From Acinetobacter sp. ANC 4648 (GTDB lineage Bacteria; Pseudomonadota; Gammaproteobacteria; Pseudomonadales; Moraxellaceae): a stretch of 64,000 nt of DNA. Positions 1 to 10,014 of this stretch are shown here, piece after piece (positions within the stretch are counted from its first letter, which is position 1; each line of letters begins with the position of its first letter). The notes under the pieces were generated by a model. The model did no database searches. It had not been told where the DNA came from and worked only from the letters and a program-made list of their open reading frames with translations. Where the stretch lies: positions 278,891 to 342,890 of the forward strand of contig NZ_NEGI01000004.1 in the NCBI RefSeq assembly GCF_002135345.1. The letters run 5' to 3'. Position numbers and translations under genes: made by a program.

Positions 1-279
1 AACCATAAAGGCGGAACATGTGTTGCTGCTTCTGGTATGAGTAAAGCTGCCACAAATAGTAAAGATACAGCCATGAAAGCTAAAAACGATACGACTAAAG
101 CAAAGGATAAAGCCACTCATAACGCTAAAAATACAACCGATCTCACCACAAACAAAGCAAAAGAGACAAACATGGGTGCAAAACACGACTCAACACATGC
201 AGCAAAAACAACAGCCGACAAAGCGCACACGATGAAAGATACGAGCAACAAAGCAAAAACAGATGCTACAAAACATTAA
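1..279 (+). CDS. C-terminal part of a Lys/Ala/Thr-rich low-complexity protein (5' truncated)
   Basis: The reading frame is open from base 1, so the start lies left of the window; 92 residues are visible. An ATG at 37 is in frame, but nothing resembling a ribosome site precedes it, so it is probably internal. After a short stretch with GG, T and one Cys, the protein is almost wholly Lys, Ala, Thr, Asn, Asp and His, with recurring Thr-Lys-Ala-Lys, Asn-Lys-Ala-Lys and Ala-Asp-Lys-Ala words. This looks like a disordered or amphipathic helical tail of histone H1-like or LEA-like composition. No enzyme motif is visible and no function is assigned. A terminator-like hairpin follows directly. Confidence 0.55.
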   Translation, partial: NHKGGTCVAASGMSKAATNSKDTAMKAKNDTTKAKDKATHNAKNTTDLTTNKAKETNMGAKHDSTHAAKTTADKAHTMKDTSNKAKTDATKH

Positions 280-290
280 TTCTCAGGCTA

Positions 291-318
291 AAAAGCGAGA
301 TTTAAAGATCTCGCTTTT
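291..318. terminator. Bidirectional intrinsic terminator
   Basis: A perfect 11-bp stem (AAAAGCGAGAT / ATCTCGCTTTT) with a 6-base loop starts 11 bases after the stop of the left gene. It can also serve the convergent lipoprotein gene that ends at 347. Confidence 0.8.
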
Positions 319-346
319 CTATGACTTAGTTTAAAGTAGTGCATCT

Positions 347-829
347 TTAGAAAATATTATTATTAGCTTTGGTATTACCTAATGCTGGGTGATCAATCGC
401 ATCTTTACATTGTGCTTTATCATGCTCATAAGCTTTTTGTTTTGGCAAAATATTGTCACCTTTTTCCAAATTTGCTCTTGCCCAAGTATCTAAACTGGTC
501 AATGCTTTACGGCATAAAGCATATTTACCTTCAGTAACTGAGTCAGTCATTTTGACATTAATACGCCAATCCATACTGAGTTTACGAATAGGTTTCCGAA
601 CTTTATCCTCAATTAAATTCAACTGCTTACGATACACATATGGCTCAACCTGATTCATCAATATCCAAGCTTGTTTAGCATACGCTGTTGCATCATTGGT
701 CAATTTAGGTGCAGCTTTAATTTCCACCTTGTCTTTCGGATCAGAAGATGAATTTCCACACGCTTGCAAACCTAAAATACTAGAAAATACAACCATCATT
801 AGGAAAGAGTGAGGCTTGACCGCAAACAT
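347..829 (-). CDS. Small hypothetical lipoprotein
   Basis: This 160-residue protein has a signal peptide ending in a lipobox (Leu-Gln-Ala-Cys at about residues 21-24), so it is expected to be a periplasm-facing lipoprotein. The mature part is Lys-rich and mostly helical, with Cys residues spaced through the second half and an Asn-rich end. ATG at 829 is chosen because AGGT lies about 9 bases upstream; extending the frame to 850 would need a TTG start. It stands alone, convergent with the left gene and divergent from azlC. I recognise no family, and the function is unknown. Confidence 0.7.
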   Translation of the reverse strand: MFAVKPHSFLMMVVFSSILGLQACGNSSSDPKDKVEIKAAPKLTNDATAYAKQAWILMNQVEPYVYRKQLNLIEDKVRKPIRKLSMDWRINVKMTDSVTEGKYALCRKALTSLDTWARANLEKGDNILPKQKAYEHDKAQCKDAIDHPALGNTKANNNIF

Positions 830-927
830 AGTGAATACCTGAACAAACAATTAACTACTATGCTAGTGAATTCGGGTACAATACTCAACTTCAATTTACC
901 TTTTGATTTACTCTTTTAAGGTGTGTC

Positions 928-1695
928 GTGTCTGAGCACAAATATCCTCCAATCAAACCTGCTGGTTTTTGGCAAGGCGCTAAAGATAGTCAAGCCATTA
1001 TCTTTACTTATTTACCGGTTTCTTTTGCCTTTGGCGTGTCTGCAACACAATTTGGTTTCAGTGCATGGGAAGCATTATTTCTTTCATGCTCGATGTATGC
1101 TGGTGCCAGTCAATTTTTAGTAGTTGCCCTTTTAGGCAGTGGTACATCCATTTGGATGACTGCTTTAACTGTAATAGCACTAGATATTCGTCATGTCCTG
1201 TACGGCCCTGCTTTGCAAAATTTAATTCAAGATCGTTTAAACTTAAAAAAAACTGCAATTTGGTCTTGGGGCTTAACTGATGAAGTTTTTGCCAGCGGTA
1301 TGATTAAACTTTCACAACGTCGTGAAGAATGGTCTGAATCTTGGATGTTGGGACTAAGTTTATTCAGTTGGCTGTCTTGGGCACTGGGTTCACTATTGGG
1401 TGGTTTATTTGCAGACCAAGTCAGCAACCTGCCACATTTTTTACAAGCAGCTTTAGACTTTTTACTACCTGCATTATTTTTAAGTTTTTTACTGGCCGCA
1501 TTTGAAAAGAAACATACATTGGTCGTTGCAGTATCTTTAATTATTTCCGGATTGGCTTGTTATTTTATTAATTTATCCGCCGCAATCTTTATCGGCATTC
1601 TCTCTGGCATCGGTGCTGGACTGTTTAAATACTATATTTTGAAACAGCATGATGACTTAAAACCAGAAAGTTCGGGAGCACCACATGAATCTTGA
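928..1695 (+). CDS. azlC: AzlC/YgaZ-family branched-chain amino-acid exporter, large subunit
   Basis: This 255-residue inner-membrane protein has several hydrophobic helices and the usual AzlC beginning (a phenylalanine-rich first helix, then a Gly-Ala-Ser-Gln-Phe stretch near residue 60 and an Asp-Ile-Arg-His motif near 87). AzlC (YgaZ) works with a small partner, AzlD (YgaH), to export valine and other branched-chain amino acids. The start is GTG at 928 with AAGG just upstream. The gene overlaps azlD by 11 bases, so the two are probably translated as a pair. The substrate is inferred from the family only. Confidence 0.88.
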   Translation: MSEHKYPPIKPAGFWQGAKDSQAIIFTYLPVSFAFGVSATQFGFSAWEALFLSCSMYAGASQFLVVALLGSGTSIWMTALTVIALDIRHVLYGPALQNLIQDRLNLKKTAIWSWGLTDEVFASGMIKLSQRREEWSESWMLGLSLFSWLSWALGSLLGGLFADQVSNLPHFLQAALDFLLPALFLSFLLAAFEKKHTLVVAVSLIISGLACYFINLSAAIFIGILSGIGAGLFKYYILKQHDDLKPESSGAPHES

Positions 1696-2032
1696 AGTTA
1701 TATTGGTTGGTATTGTGGTAGGTATCGCCAATTTTGCATCTCGTTTTGGCCCGTTATTTTTCATTCAAAAACGGCATCAAAATAGCCCAAAACGTGGCTC
1801 TGTCTGGTTAAAAATTGCCTTAAGTAGTATTGGTATTGCTGCAATCAGCTCTATGTTAATAGTTGCGACACTCCCCCCCCTAATTGAAACGCCCAATAAA
1901 AGCTTTGCCATGTTGGTTGGTTTTATGGTTTTGATCACCTTATATTTTAAATTTAAAAAACTTGTACTGGCAACATTAACCGCGGCTTTGGCTTATGGAT
2001 TGGTATACACCTATTTCCCTATGCATTTTTAA
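1685..2032 (+). CDS. azlD: AzlD/YgaH-family branched-chain amino-acid exporter, small subunit
   Basis: This 115-residue protein has about four membrane helices and the AzlD length; it is the small partner of AzlC in branched-chain amino-acid export. Its start lies inside the end of azlC. A run of eight C bases at 1873-1880 encodes part of Leu-Pro-Pro-Leu and could be a slippage point. A palindrome (CTATGCATTT / AAATGCATAG, 2019-2040) spans the stop codon; it lacks a following T-run and so is not a clear terminator. Confidence 0.86.
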   Translation: MNLEVILVGIVVGIANFASRFGPLFFIQKRHQNSPKRGSVWLKIALSSIGIAAISSMLIVATLPPLIETPNKSFAMLVGFMVLITLYFKFKKLVLATLTAALAYGLVYTYFPMHF

Positions 2033-2244
2033 ATGCATAGCCAATGCAAAGTACTTAAAATCTAGACAATAAATTATAATTCAATAAGATAACTTAAATA
2101 AAGTATAAAAGTTAGCTGACTCAAAGCTTCCAAGTATTACAACTCTTGTCCAACAAAAATTATTATTTTATGCAAATCAAGGCTTAACACTGGTGTCAGT
2201 TCTGCTATGCTTAAAAGCCAAAAACATAAGCATGGATGGTTCAC

Positions 2245-3453
2245 ATGAGCGTCACTCTTGGCACCCCACTTCAATCTTCTGCTTTCAAAGTCCTGTTACT
2301 TGGTTCAGGGGAACTTGGCAAAGAAGTGGTCATTTCACTACAAAGATTAGGTGTGGAAGTACATGCCGCTGACCGTTATGACCATGCCCCTGCAATGCAA
2401 GTGGCACATTTTTCCTACACGTTAAATATGGCTGATCCAATCGAACTTAAAGCCCTTATCGAAAAAATCCAACCCAATTTAATTGTTCCTGAAATTGAGG
2501 CAATTGCAACTGAAGTCTTAATTGAAATTGAAAAAAATAACATAGCAACTGTTATTCCTTCGGCAAAGGCAGTGAGCTTAACCATGCACCGCGAAGGTAT
2601 TCGTCGACTTGCTGCCGAAGAATTAGGATTACCAACATCTGCATATCGCTTTGCCAATACCTTAGAAAGCTTCCGCGCAGCATGTGATGATATTGGTTAT
2701 CCAAATTTTGTAAAACCAGTGATGTCATCTTCGGGTAAAGGTCAATCACGAGTTAAAGAATTTTCAGAAGTAGATACTGCTTGGGAATATGCACAAACAG
2801 GCGGCCGTGTGAACCAAGGTACGGTGATTGTCGAATCACAAATTGATTTCGATTTTGAAATTACACTTCTTACTGTACGTGCTAAAAATGCTGAGACAGG
2901 TGAAATTGAAACTCATTTCTGTGATGCCATTGGGCACCGTCAAGATTCAGGTGACTATGTCGAAAGCTGGCAACCTCAAGCAATGACTACTGAGGCATTA
3001 AAAGAAGCAAAACGTATTGCCAATAAAGTCACTGTAGCTTTAGGCGGCTGTGGTATTTTCGGGGTCGAACTATTTGTCAAAGGCGACAAAGTATGGTTTA
3101 GTGAAGTTTCACCACGTCCACATGATACTGGTTTAGTCACTTTAGCATCGCAATTTCAAAGTGAGTTTGAACTCCATGCACGTGCCATTTTAGGCTTACC
3201 TGTCAATACTGCTCGACATAGCATTGCAGCTAGCGCGGTGATCTATGCAGGCGTTGATGCTACGAATCTGTCATATTCTGGCTTAAATCTTGCACTAGAA
3301 AATCCAAATACCGACTTACGTCTTTTTGGTAAACCTAAAGGCTTTAAACGTCGTCGTATGGGTGTTGCTACGGCCCGTGCTGAAAATACTGATTTAGCAC
3401 GCCAATTAGCACTAGAAACAGCTTCAAAAGTTACGGTCAATCAAACTCAATAG
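2245..3453 (+). CDS. purT: Formate-dependent phosphoribosylglycinamide formyltransferase (GAR transformylase 2)
   Basis: PurT uses formate and ATP to formylate GAR to FGAR in purine synthesis, without needing a folate donor. The protein (402 residues) has the ATP-grasp layout: an N-terminal Gly-Ser-Gly-Glu-Leu-Gly-Lys-Glu nucleotide-fold motif near residue 20, a central Ser-Ser-Ser-Gly-Lys-Gly-Gln-Ser loop, and the [11 protein letters not shown]al and substrate region near 285. An in-frame ATG at 2236 adds three residues; 2245 (Met-Ser-Val-Thr) fits the family start better. It is followed closely by glnD, though the roles are different. Confidence 0.95.
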   Translation: MSVTLGTPLQSSAFKVLLLGSGELGKEVVISLQRLGVEVHAADRYDHAPAMQVAHFSYTLNMADPIELKALIEKIQPNLIVPEIEAIATEVLIEIEKNNIATVIPSAKAVSLTMHREGIRRLAAEELGLPTSAYRFANTLESFRAACDDIGYPNFVKPVMSSSGKGQSRVKEFSEVDTAWEYAQTGGRVNQGTVIVESQIDFDFEITLLTVRAKNAETGEIETHFCDAIGHRQDSGDYVESWQPQAMTTEALKEAKRIANKVTVALGGCGIFGVELFVKGDKVWFSEVSPRPHDTGLVTLASQFQSEFELHARAILGLPVNTARHSIAASAVIYAGVDATNLSYSGLNLALENPNTDLRLFGKPKGFKRRRMGVATARAENTDLARQLALETASKVTVNQTQ

Positions 3454-3478
3454 TTTAAAGTTGCGGACAATAGAATTC

Positions 3479-6145
3479 ATGATCAATACAACGCCTCTGC
3501 TCTCTTACGTTTCAAGTAATCATGATATCCAAGCGATTAATCAATGGCGCACAGATATTGAAAAGCAGCTTCAGGAAAGTTTTGATTTAGGGCATCCGAT
3601 TCGTGAAATTGTCCGCACACGTTCAGACGCAATTGATGAAGCCTTAATTTTTTTGTGGGATCATGCTGAATTAAATCAAACTAATCTGAGTCTGTTCGCG
3701 GTTGGTGGTTATGGCCGTCGTGAAATGTTGCCCTATTCTGATGTCGACATCATGATTTTATCAGAAGAAGAATTGACGCAAGAGCAAGAAAAAATTGTAT
3801 CTTCGTTCATTTCTTCACTCTGGGATGTTGGTAATTTCAAACCTGGAATTAGTGTCCGAACTATCCGTAGTTGTTTTGAGCAAGCCACAAGTGACTTAAC
3901 TGTTGCCACTGCATTAATTGAAGCGCGGATTATTACTGGCAACCAACATCTAGCGAAATGGCCACGTCGAGTTGTTTCACAAACGTGGACGGATAAAACC
4001 TTCTTCGATGCAAAAATGGATGAACAAGCCCGTCGTTATGCTCAACATAATCATACTGAAAGTAATTTAGAGCCTGATATTAAAAATGCACCTGGTGGTA
4101 TTCGAGATATCAACCAAATTGGTTGGATTGCTAAACGGCATTTCCGTGTCAACCGAATCTATGATTTAGTACACTTAGGCTTTATTTCTGAGTTTGAACT
4201 AGGCGTACTCGAAGAAGCTGAAAATTTTCTTTGGGAAATTCGTCATCACTTACATCGTTTAACCAAACGCGATGAAAACCGATTATTATTTGATTATCAA
4301 CGTGAAATAGCCGCAAAATTTGGCTACACACGTGAAGATGATCATCATCCTAATTATCCGATTGAACAATTCATGAAGCGTTATTATCGTACAGCTCAAC
4401 AGGTTTCAACCCTGAATGAGATGCTACTCGCTTATTTTAATGAATCAGTTATTACCCCACGTTTACCCAATTACGAACGTAAAATTGAAAGTATTAATGA
4501 AAACTTTAAATTGGTAGATGGCAAGCTTGCGGTTCAACATCACAAAATATTTGCAGAAAGACCCAGCGCCATTTTAGAAATATTTTATTTATTGGCCAAT
4601 CGTCCTGAAATTGAAGGCATTCGTGCCCGTACACTACGCTTACTCATTCTTGCTGCAAAACGCATTGATGGCAATTACCGTAACAATCCTGTTCATCAAG
4701 CCTTGTTTATGTCAATTATTCGCTCCCCTTATCGTCTATACGAGACCTTGGTGGCGATGAAGCGTTATGGTGTATTGGGCAATTATATTCCTGCATTTGG
4801 ACAAATTTTGGGGCTCATGCAATATGACTTATTCCATATTTATACCGTAGATGCGCATACCCTGTTGCTGATCCGAAATTTAACCCGTTTTAAAGAACCC
4901 GAATTTGCGAAAGATTATCCTGTTGTTAGCTCAGTTTTCCAACGTTTAGTTCGTCGTGACATTGTTCTACTGGCTGCATTATTTCATGACATTGCTAAAG
5001 GTCGTGGTGGTGATCACAGCGAATTAGGTGCGGCAGATGCAATTGAATTCTGTCGAGCACATGGCTTTACTGAACGCGAATGTAATCTTGTCGCTTGGCT
5101 CATTCAAAATCACTTATTCATGTCGATGACGGCTCAAAAAAAAGATATTTCTGATCCAGATATCGTCAAAGGTTTTGCTGAAAAACTGGGAGACATGGAG
5201 CATCTTGATTACCTGTATACCTTAACGGTCGCAGATATCAATGCTACCAATCCAAAGCTTTGGAATACTTGGCGCGCATCTCTGATGCGCCAACTCTATA
5301 CGCATGCTCGAGATGTCATCCGCTCAGGTTTAGATCGTCCAGTCGACTATCAAATGTTGATTGAAGACACTAAATTTATGGCCAGTGAAAATTTAGTCAA
5401 TGATTTTTCTTTGGATGATGTCGAAAAAGTGTGGCAAGAGTTGGGCGATGAATATTTTATTAAAGAATCAGCAGATGAAATTGTGTGGCATACCCGCGCT
5501 ATTTTACAACATGGTGACAATTCTGCACCTTTAGTTCTCATGCGAGCGCACCGTAAAGCTGCACAAGATGCCGTACAGATTTTCATTTATACTCAAGATC
5601 AGCCCAATTTATTTGCCACCACAGTGGCTGTACTAGATAAAATGAATTTGGATGTCCAAGATGCACGCATTATTACTGCAACCAAGGCATTTAGTTTAGA
5701 TACCTATGTAGTTTTAGATCGTTTTGGAACATTACTTACGGATTCAGATCGTAAACTCACAGTGAAAGAAGCATTAGTCAAAGCTTTAAGCCACTCCGAT
5801 ATTTATCCAGGCCTAATGCAGCGCCGTATTCCACGCCAATTACGACATTTTGAAATTGAAAATACGGTGGATGTCACCTTAAACGAAGCTTTGCAACAAA
5901 ATATGATTGAAATTTCAACCCTAGATCAACCTGGTTTACTTGCAAAAATCGGTGGCATATTTATGATGCAAGGTTTAGACATTCACTCTGCTAGAATTGC
6001 GACACTGGGTGAAAAAGCAGAGGATATCTTCTTTGTCACCAAAACGGATGGTCAACCATTAAATGAGCAAGAGGCACAGATATTTGCTGAGCAGTTAAAA
6101 TCAGCACTTGATGAAGCTTCTAATCAGGTTTTCAGTCAACATTAA
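3479..6145 (+). CDS. glnD: Bifunctional uridylyltransferase/uridylyl-removing enzyme (PII modification)
   Basis: GlnD senses glutamine and adds or removes UMP on PII proteins, setting the nitrogen response. In order, the 888-residue protein shows a nucleotidyltransferase motif (Gly-Gly-Tyr-Gly-Arg-Arg-Glu then Ser-Asp-Val-Asp near residue 85-100), a GlnD PII-uridylyltransferase region (Ala-Pro-Gly-Gly-Ile-Arg-Asp), an HD hydrolase motif (Leu-Phe-His-Asp-Ile-Ala-Lys-Gly near 500) and two C-terminal ACT domains (about 700-780 and 810-880). ATG 3479 is chosen over the in-frame TTG at 3461. It begins 25 bases after purT and precedes dapC by 28 bases, so dapC is probably co-transcribed. Confidence 0.96.
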   Translation: MINTTPLLSYVSSNHDIQAINQWRTDIEKQLQESFDLGHPIREIVRTRSDAIDEALIFLWDHAELNQTNLSLFAVGGYGRREMLPYSDVDIMILSEEELTQEQEKIVSSFISSLWDVGNFKPGISVRTIRSCFEQATSDLTVATALIEARIITGNQHLAKWPRRVVSQTWTDKTFFDAKMDEQARRYAQHNHTESNLEPDIKNAPGGIRDINQIGWIAKRHFRVNRIYDLVHLGFISEFELGVLEEAENFLWEIRHHLHRLTKRDENRLLFDYQREIAAKFGYTREDDHHPNYPIEQFMKRYYRTAQQVSTLNEMLLAYFNESVITPRLPNYERKIESINENFKLVDGKLAVQHHKIFAERPSAILEIFYLLANRPEIEGIRARTLRLLILAAKRIDGNYRNNPVHQALFMSIIRSPYRLYETLVAMKRYGVLGNYIPAFGQILGLMQYDLFHIYTVDAHTLLLIRNLTRFKEPEFAKDYPVVSSVFQRLVRRDIVLLAALFHDIAKGRGGDHSELGAADAIEFCRAHGFTERECNLVAWLIQNHLFMSMTAQKKDISDPDIVKGFAEKLGDMEHLDYLYTLTVADINATNPKLWNTWRASLMRQLYTHARDVIRSGLDRPVDYQMLIEDTKFMASENLVNDFSLDDVEKVWQELGDEYFIKESADEIVWHTRAILQHGDNSAPLVLMRAHRKAAQDAVQIFIYTQDQPNLFATTVAVLDKMNLDVQDARIITATKAFSLDTYVVLDRFGTLLTDSDRKLTVKEALVKALSHSDIYPGLMQRRIPRQLRHFEIENTVDVTLNEALQQNMIEISTLDQPGLLAKIGGIFMMQGLDIHSARIATLGEKAEDIFFVTKTDGQPLNEQEAQIFAEQLKSALDEASNQVFSQH

Positions 6146-6173
6146 TCTTGTTTTTTAATTTGGTAATTGTTTC

Positions 6174-7343
6174 ATGAACTCAAGTTTGTCCCTATTACAT
6201 CCTTATCCATTTGAAAAGTTAACTCAGCTTTTTAAGGATGTGCAACCTGCAGCCTTACCTTTGATTCCACTTTCGATTGGTGAACCAAAGCATCCTGCCC
6301 CAGAGTTTGTGAAGCAAGCCATTATTGATAATTTTCAACATCTTTCAACCTATCCAAACAGTAAAGGCATTGTTGAATTACGCCAAAGTATTGCAAATTG
6401 GTTGACTCGCCGTTTTAAGCTTAACTCGATCAGTGCTGAAGATCAGGTTATTCCAGTCACAGGTACTCGTGAAGGTATTTTCTCATTTGTACAAGCCTTG
6501 ATTAATCGTGATGAAGCACCTTATGTGGTGATGCCCAACCCCTTCTATCAAATTTATGAAGGTGCAACGCTTTTAGCTGGTGCCAAACCCTATTTCATTA
6601 ACTGTACCGAAGAAAATCACTATCTGGGTGATTTTGATGCAGTTCCAGCAGAAGTCTGGGAAAAAACCGCATTATTATTTGTTTGTACTCCAGGTAATCC
6701 AACTGGTGCCGTCCTATCTAAAGAACAATTTAAAAAGTTAATTGCACTTTCAGATCAATATAATTTTGTGATTGCATCAGATGAATGCTATTCCGAACTT
6801 TGGTTTGATCAAGCACCTACAGGTCTTTTAGAAGTCTGTGCTGAAATGGGCCGTGATGACTATAAAAATTGCATTGTTTTCCATTCACTCTCTAAACGCT
6901 CAAATTTACCGGGGATGCGTTCAGGCTTTGTTGCAGGCGATGCCAATTTACTCAAACCATATTTAAAATTCCGCACCTATCACGGCGCAGCAATGCCAGT
7001 ACAACACCAATTAGCTTCAATTGCTGCATGGGATGATGAAACCCATGTTGAAGAAAACCGTAAACTCTATCGTGCAAAATTTGATTTATTTCAGAATGAA
7101 TTAGGTACCTTGCTACCGTTACAAAAACCAGATGCAGGTTTCTACTATTGGTTAAAGGTAGATCATGATGAAAACTTTGCCAAGATGTTAATGGAAAAAG
7201 CCCATATCAAAGTGCTACCAGGGCGTTATCTATCACGTGAAACCGAGCAAGGTAATCCAGGTGAAAATCATGTACGTATGGCATTGGTTGCAGATATTTC
7301 ACAATGTGAACAAGTCATTCAACGCTTAAAAAATATTTTATAA
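6174..7343 (+). CDS. dapC: Succinyldiaminopimelate transaminase
   Basis: DapC is a PLP enzyme that converts N-succinyl-2-amino-6-oxopimelate to succinyl-diaminopimelate, a step to lysine and peptidoglycan. The 389-residue fold-type I aminotransferase shows Pro-Gly-Asn-Pro-Thr-Gly (about 178), the Ser-Asp-Glu-Cys-Tyr region, the PLP lysine in His-Ser-Leu-Ser-Lys-Arg-Ser-Asn (about 244) and Arg near the end for the carboxylate. Its position directly after glnD is seen in many gammaproteobacteria and supports dapC over another aminotransferase. Confidence 0.92.
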   Translation: MNSSLSLLHPYPFEKLTQLFKDVQPAALPLIPLSIGEPKHPAPEFVKQAIIDNFQHLSTYPNSKGIVELRQSIANWLTRRFKLNSISAEDQVIPVTGTREGIFSFVQALINRDEAPYVVMPNPFYQIYEGATLLAGAKPYFINCTEENHYLGDFDAVPAEVWEKTALLFVCTPGNPTGAVLSKEQFKKLIALSDQYNFVIASDECYSELWFDQAPTGLLEVCAEMGRDDYKNCIVFHSLSKRSNLPGMRSGFVAGDANLLKPYLKFRTYHGAAMPVQHQLASIAAWDDETHVEENRKLYRAKFDLFQNELGTLLPLQKPDAGFYYWLKVDHDENFAKMLMEKAHIKVLPGRYLSRETEQGNPGENHVRMALVADISQCEQVIQRLKNIL

Positions 7344-7353
7344 ATTTTAACAG

Positions 7354-7379
7354 TGCAAAGCCTTTAATTAGGCTTTGCA
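7354..7379. terminator. Possible bidirectional terminator between dapC and the LysE-family gene
   Basis: A 9-bp perfect stem (TGCAAAGCC / GGCTTTGCA) with an 8-base loop sits between two convergent genes. The following T-run is poor, so it may be weak or need another factor. Confidence 0.55.
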
Positions 7380-7393
7380 TGATTTCAATCTAA

Positions 7394-8011
7394 TTAAGCT
7401 AAAATCAATATCATTGAGAAAAAAAGAAAACAGCCACTCGAAATATAATAAAGCCACTGCGATTTAGCCTTTAACCAATCGATCCATTTTTTATGACTAA
7501 TTAATTTTAATACAAAAAAATTCCAAATAAGGACAACACTAATCATCCAAGTACTCAATAATATTTTTTGAATCGCATTAAAATCCTGATCTATCAAAAG
7601 AATTAAACTACTATAGAACATCATATTTTTAGGATTGAGTAAACTTGATTGCAAACCTAATCTTATATTTTTAATGACCAATTGAGGTTGATGAATATTC
7701 TGAGTAGGCTTGATATCAAATTCAATGGGCGTTTTAGCATAAATGAAACAGATATATGCCAAATAAATTAAATAAATTGCACCACCGATTTGAATATATT
7801 TGATGATATCAACATTAATTTTTCCCAATAAAAATAAGCCACTCAATATAGCAATCAGGATCAGTGCATTTCCCAGTGCAATTCCGACACACACCCAATG
7901 CGCAGATTTTTTACTTTTACGTAAAAGCGTGGTAATAATTAGAAAAAAATCAGGCCCCGGTGAAAGTAAAGCCATAAAATGAGTCAATGCGATAATAAAA
8001 AACAGTTCCAT
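7394..8011 (-). CDS. LysE/RhtB-family amino-acid exporter
   Basis: This 205-residue protein has about six hydrophobic helices and the family signature near the N-terminus (Ser-Pro-Gly-Pro-Asp-Phe at about 18-23), typical of LysE/RhtB translocators that export amino acids or related metabolites from the cytoplasm. ATG 8011 is chosen because GAAGA lies upstream; the longer frame to 8023 would start with TTG. An AraC-type regulator lies just upstream in the same direction, a frequent pairing, so this exporter is its likely target. The substrate is unknown. Confidence 0.85.
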   Translation of the reverse strand: MELFFIIALTHFMALLSPGPDFFLIITTLLRKSKKSAHWVCVGIALGNALILIAILSGLFLLGKINVDIIKYIQIGGAIYLIYLAYICFIYAKTPIEFDIKPTQNIHQPQLVIKNIRLGLQSSLLNPKNMMFYSSLILLIDQDFNAIQKILLSTWMISVVLIWNFFVLKLISHKKWIDWLKAKSQWLYYISSGCFLFFSMILILA

Positions 8012-8093
8012 ATCTATCTTCAAAAAATTTTAGATAGTTTAAGAATTGTAGAACATATACTCTTGTATAAAATTGCGCACTCGTTTTAAGTCA

Positions 8094-8930
8094 TTAATTT
8101 CGTTGGTATTGTTTTGGAGTTACGCCAGCATGGGCTTTAAAGACTCGATTAAAATGGCTCTGATCTGTAAATCCTAAGTCATGTGCAACTTTAATAATTT
8201 GTTCCCCATTTTTTAATAACTCACGTGCTTGATTAACCTTCTTATTCAGTTGGTAAGCATGTGGGGTTAAACCAAAATTATTTTTAAATAACCGAATTAT
8301 GGCGTAGCGACTAATACCCATTTCACTGGATAAATCTTCTAGAGAAATACATTCATTTTCAACATTCAAATAGTTAATCAATTCATTTAAATGCTTTTGA
8401 TAATACTGAGGTAAATCAAGGTCTTTCCATATAAAACTGGGCAATAAAATATCGGTCAACACCTCTATTAGGTGTTGCTCTTTAGCTAAAATAGAAACTT
8501 TAGAATTAAACAAATACAGATTCAATTGAGAGAAGGCCTGATATATATGAGCCGTTTTGATGATCTGCGGTTTTAACTGAGGAAAATGACCAGACTGAAC
8601 CGATCGACTAGAATCCATGCATAATTCTTCAAGTAATTTTTCTACCCAATTTGCATTCAAGTGCATCATTTGATAGCTCCAAGCTTGATAAGGCAACGGA
8701 TTACATGAATGTTCAATATGAGCGGGTATGACGACCAAAGAACCTGATTCAATTATTTGCTCTGGACTAAAACGACTCGAAAAACAGCTTTGACCTAGAT
8801 CTACAGCACCAATTGAAAAGGTTGAATGACTATGCGCTTTATAACAGATACGACTTTGACATGCCCTACGTGTTTCCACATAAGGCATGTCAGGATGACT
8901 CCAAAACTCGACTGTTGGTTCTAAACTCAT
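8094..8930 (-). CDS. AraC-family transcriptional regulator with cupin sensor domain
   Basis: In this 278-residue protein the N-terminal half looks like an AraC-binding cupin (His-Ser-His-Ser-Thr-Phe-Ser-Ile-Gly near residue 33, then Val-Ile-Pro-Ala-His near 68). The C-terminal about 100 residues form the double helix-turn-helix, ending in the classic Asp-Gln-Ser-His-Phe-Asn-Arg-Val-Phe-Lys then Pro-Lys-Gln-Tyr-Gln. It probably senses a small metabolite and switches on the adjacent LysE-family exporter 82 bases downstream. The ligand cannot be read from the sequence. Confidence 0.87.
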   Translation of the reverse strand: MSLEPTVEFWSHPDMPYVETRRACQSRICYKAHSHSTFSIGAVDLGQSCFSSRFSPEQIIESGSLVVIPAHIEHSCNPLPYQAWSYQMMHLNANWVEKLLEELCMDSSRSVQSGHFPQLKPQIIKTAHIYQAFSQLNLYLFNSKVSILAKEQHLIEVLTDILLPSFIWKDLDLPQYYQKHLNELINYLNVENECISLEDLSSEMGISRYAIIRLFKNNFGLTPHAYQLNKKVNQARELLKNGEQIIKVAHDLGFTDQSHFNRVFKAHAGVTPKQYQRN

Positions 8931-8960
8931 GATGAACTCAAAAATCGCGTTTTAAAGTAT

Positions 8961-9446
8961 TCATTCTTCAGCCAAAGCTTTTTCAATATCAGCTTCTAAA
9001 TCTTCAGGTTTCGTTGTCGGTGCATAACGATTAATGACTTCACCTTTTTTATTAATTAAAAATTTAGTGAAATTCCACTTAATACCGTTGCCTAGAATCC
9101 CTTTACTATTATTGGTTAAATAACGAAAAATAACATGGGCTTCAGGTCCTTTTACATCAACCTTAGCAAACATTGGAAATGAAACGCCATAATTTCTTTG
9201 GCAGTATTCTCCAATCTGTTCATTTGAACCAGGGTCTTGCCCACCAAATTGATTACACGGAAAACCCAGTACTTCAAAGCCTTGGTCTTTATATTTTTCG
9301 TATAATTTTTCTAGTCCTGCAAATTGCGGAGTAAATCCACATTTACTGGCTGTATTTACAATCAATAAAACTTTGCCCTGATAATCAGACAATGCTTTAT
9401 TTTCCCCTTCTAACAATTCAGCATCAAATTGATAAATACTTGTCAT
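8961..9446 (-). CDS. Glutathione/thioredoxin peroxidase (Cys-GPx family)
   Basis: This enzyme reduces peroxides using thiols. The 161-residue protein shows the catalytic Cys36 in Thr-Ala-Ser-Lys-Cys-Gly-Phe-Thr, the Phe-Pro-Cys-Asn-Gln-Phe-Gly-Gly motif (about 62-69) and the Lys-Trp-Asn-Phe-Thr-Lys-Phe motif with the catalytic Trp and Asn. Cys82 in Glu-Tyr-Cys-Gln sits where 2-Cys GPx enzymes keep their resolving cysteine, so thioredoxin rather than glutathione may be the reductant (inference). The start overlaps the msrB stop by four bases (ATGA), indicating coupled translation in a peroxide-repair operon. Confidence 0.92.
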   Translation of the reverse strand: MTSIYQFDAELLEGENKALSDYQGKVLLIVNTASKCGFTPQFAGLEKLYEKYKDQGFEVLGFPCNQFGGQDPGSNEQIGEYCQRNYGVSFPMFAKVDVKGPEAHVIFRYLTNNSKGILGNGIKWNFTKFLINKKGEVINRYAPTTKPEDLEADIEKALAEE

Positions 9447-9862
9447 GGATAGGTTTCCTCATCACTTTTTTCTTGTGTTTTTAATTCTAATGAAGCTGAA
9501 TTTATGCAATAACGCAATCCAGTCGGTTGTGGGCCATCTTCAAATACATGACCCAAATGTGCATCGCAATGATGACACACAATTTCTGTTCTTGCCATTC
9601 CATGTGAACCATCGACAGATTCATCTACAGCACTGCTATTGACAGGTTTATAAAAGCTCGGCCAGCCACTCCCACTGTCATATTTTGTATCAGAAGAGAA
9701 TAATTCAGCACCACAACAGCGACAAACATAAACTCCATGTTGCTTAGTGTTCCAATATTTTCCGGTGAAAGCTGGCTCCGTCCCCTTTTGTCGAGTAATT
9801 TTAAATTCCTCAGGTGATAACTCTCTTTGCCATTCTCGGTCTGTTTTATTGAGTTTTCCCAT
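9443..9862 (-). CDS. msrB: Peptide methionine-(R)-S-oxide reductase
   Basis: MsrB repairs the R form of oxidised methionine in proteins. The 139-residue protein has two Cys-x-x-Cys zinc pairs (Cys-Arg-Cys-Cys-Gly and Cys-His-His-Cys-Asp), the [10 protein letters not shown] motif and the catalytic cysteine in Arg-Tyr-Cys-Ile-Asn-Ser-Ala-Ser. ATG 9862 lies six bases after a strong AAAGGAG site (9866-9872); the neighbouring ATG at 9865 is only three bases from it, and an ATG at 9898 gives an extension that does not match the family. It is first in an operon with the peroxidase gene. Confidence 0.93.
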   Translation of the reverse strand: MGKLNKTDREWQRELSPEEFKITRQKGTEPAFTGKYWNTKQHGVYVCRCCGAELFSSDTKYDSGSGWPSFYKPVNSSAVDESVDGSHGMARTEIVCHHCDAHLGHVFEDGPQPTGLRYCINSASLELKTQEKSDEETYP

Positions 9863-10014
9863 CATTAACTCCTTTAAATCTTTGACATTCAATGTCATGC
9901 TTCAGTAGTTCCATATTTACGCTAGAGCTTGGAAAATTTCTAGCTAAATTTCAACATAGATTGTGCTATTTCAGTAATCTATTTTTTATAAACTCAAAAT
10001 AATTGGATGGGATT

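Noticed and set aside
2019-2040. Palindrome at the end of azlD as a terminator
   Set aside because: No T-run follows; its stem is AT-rich and weak, so it is noted only in the azlD entry.
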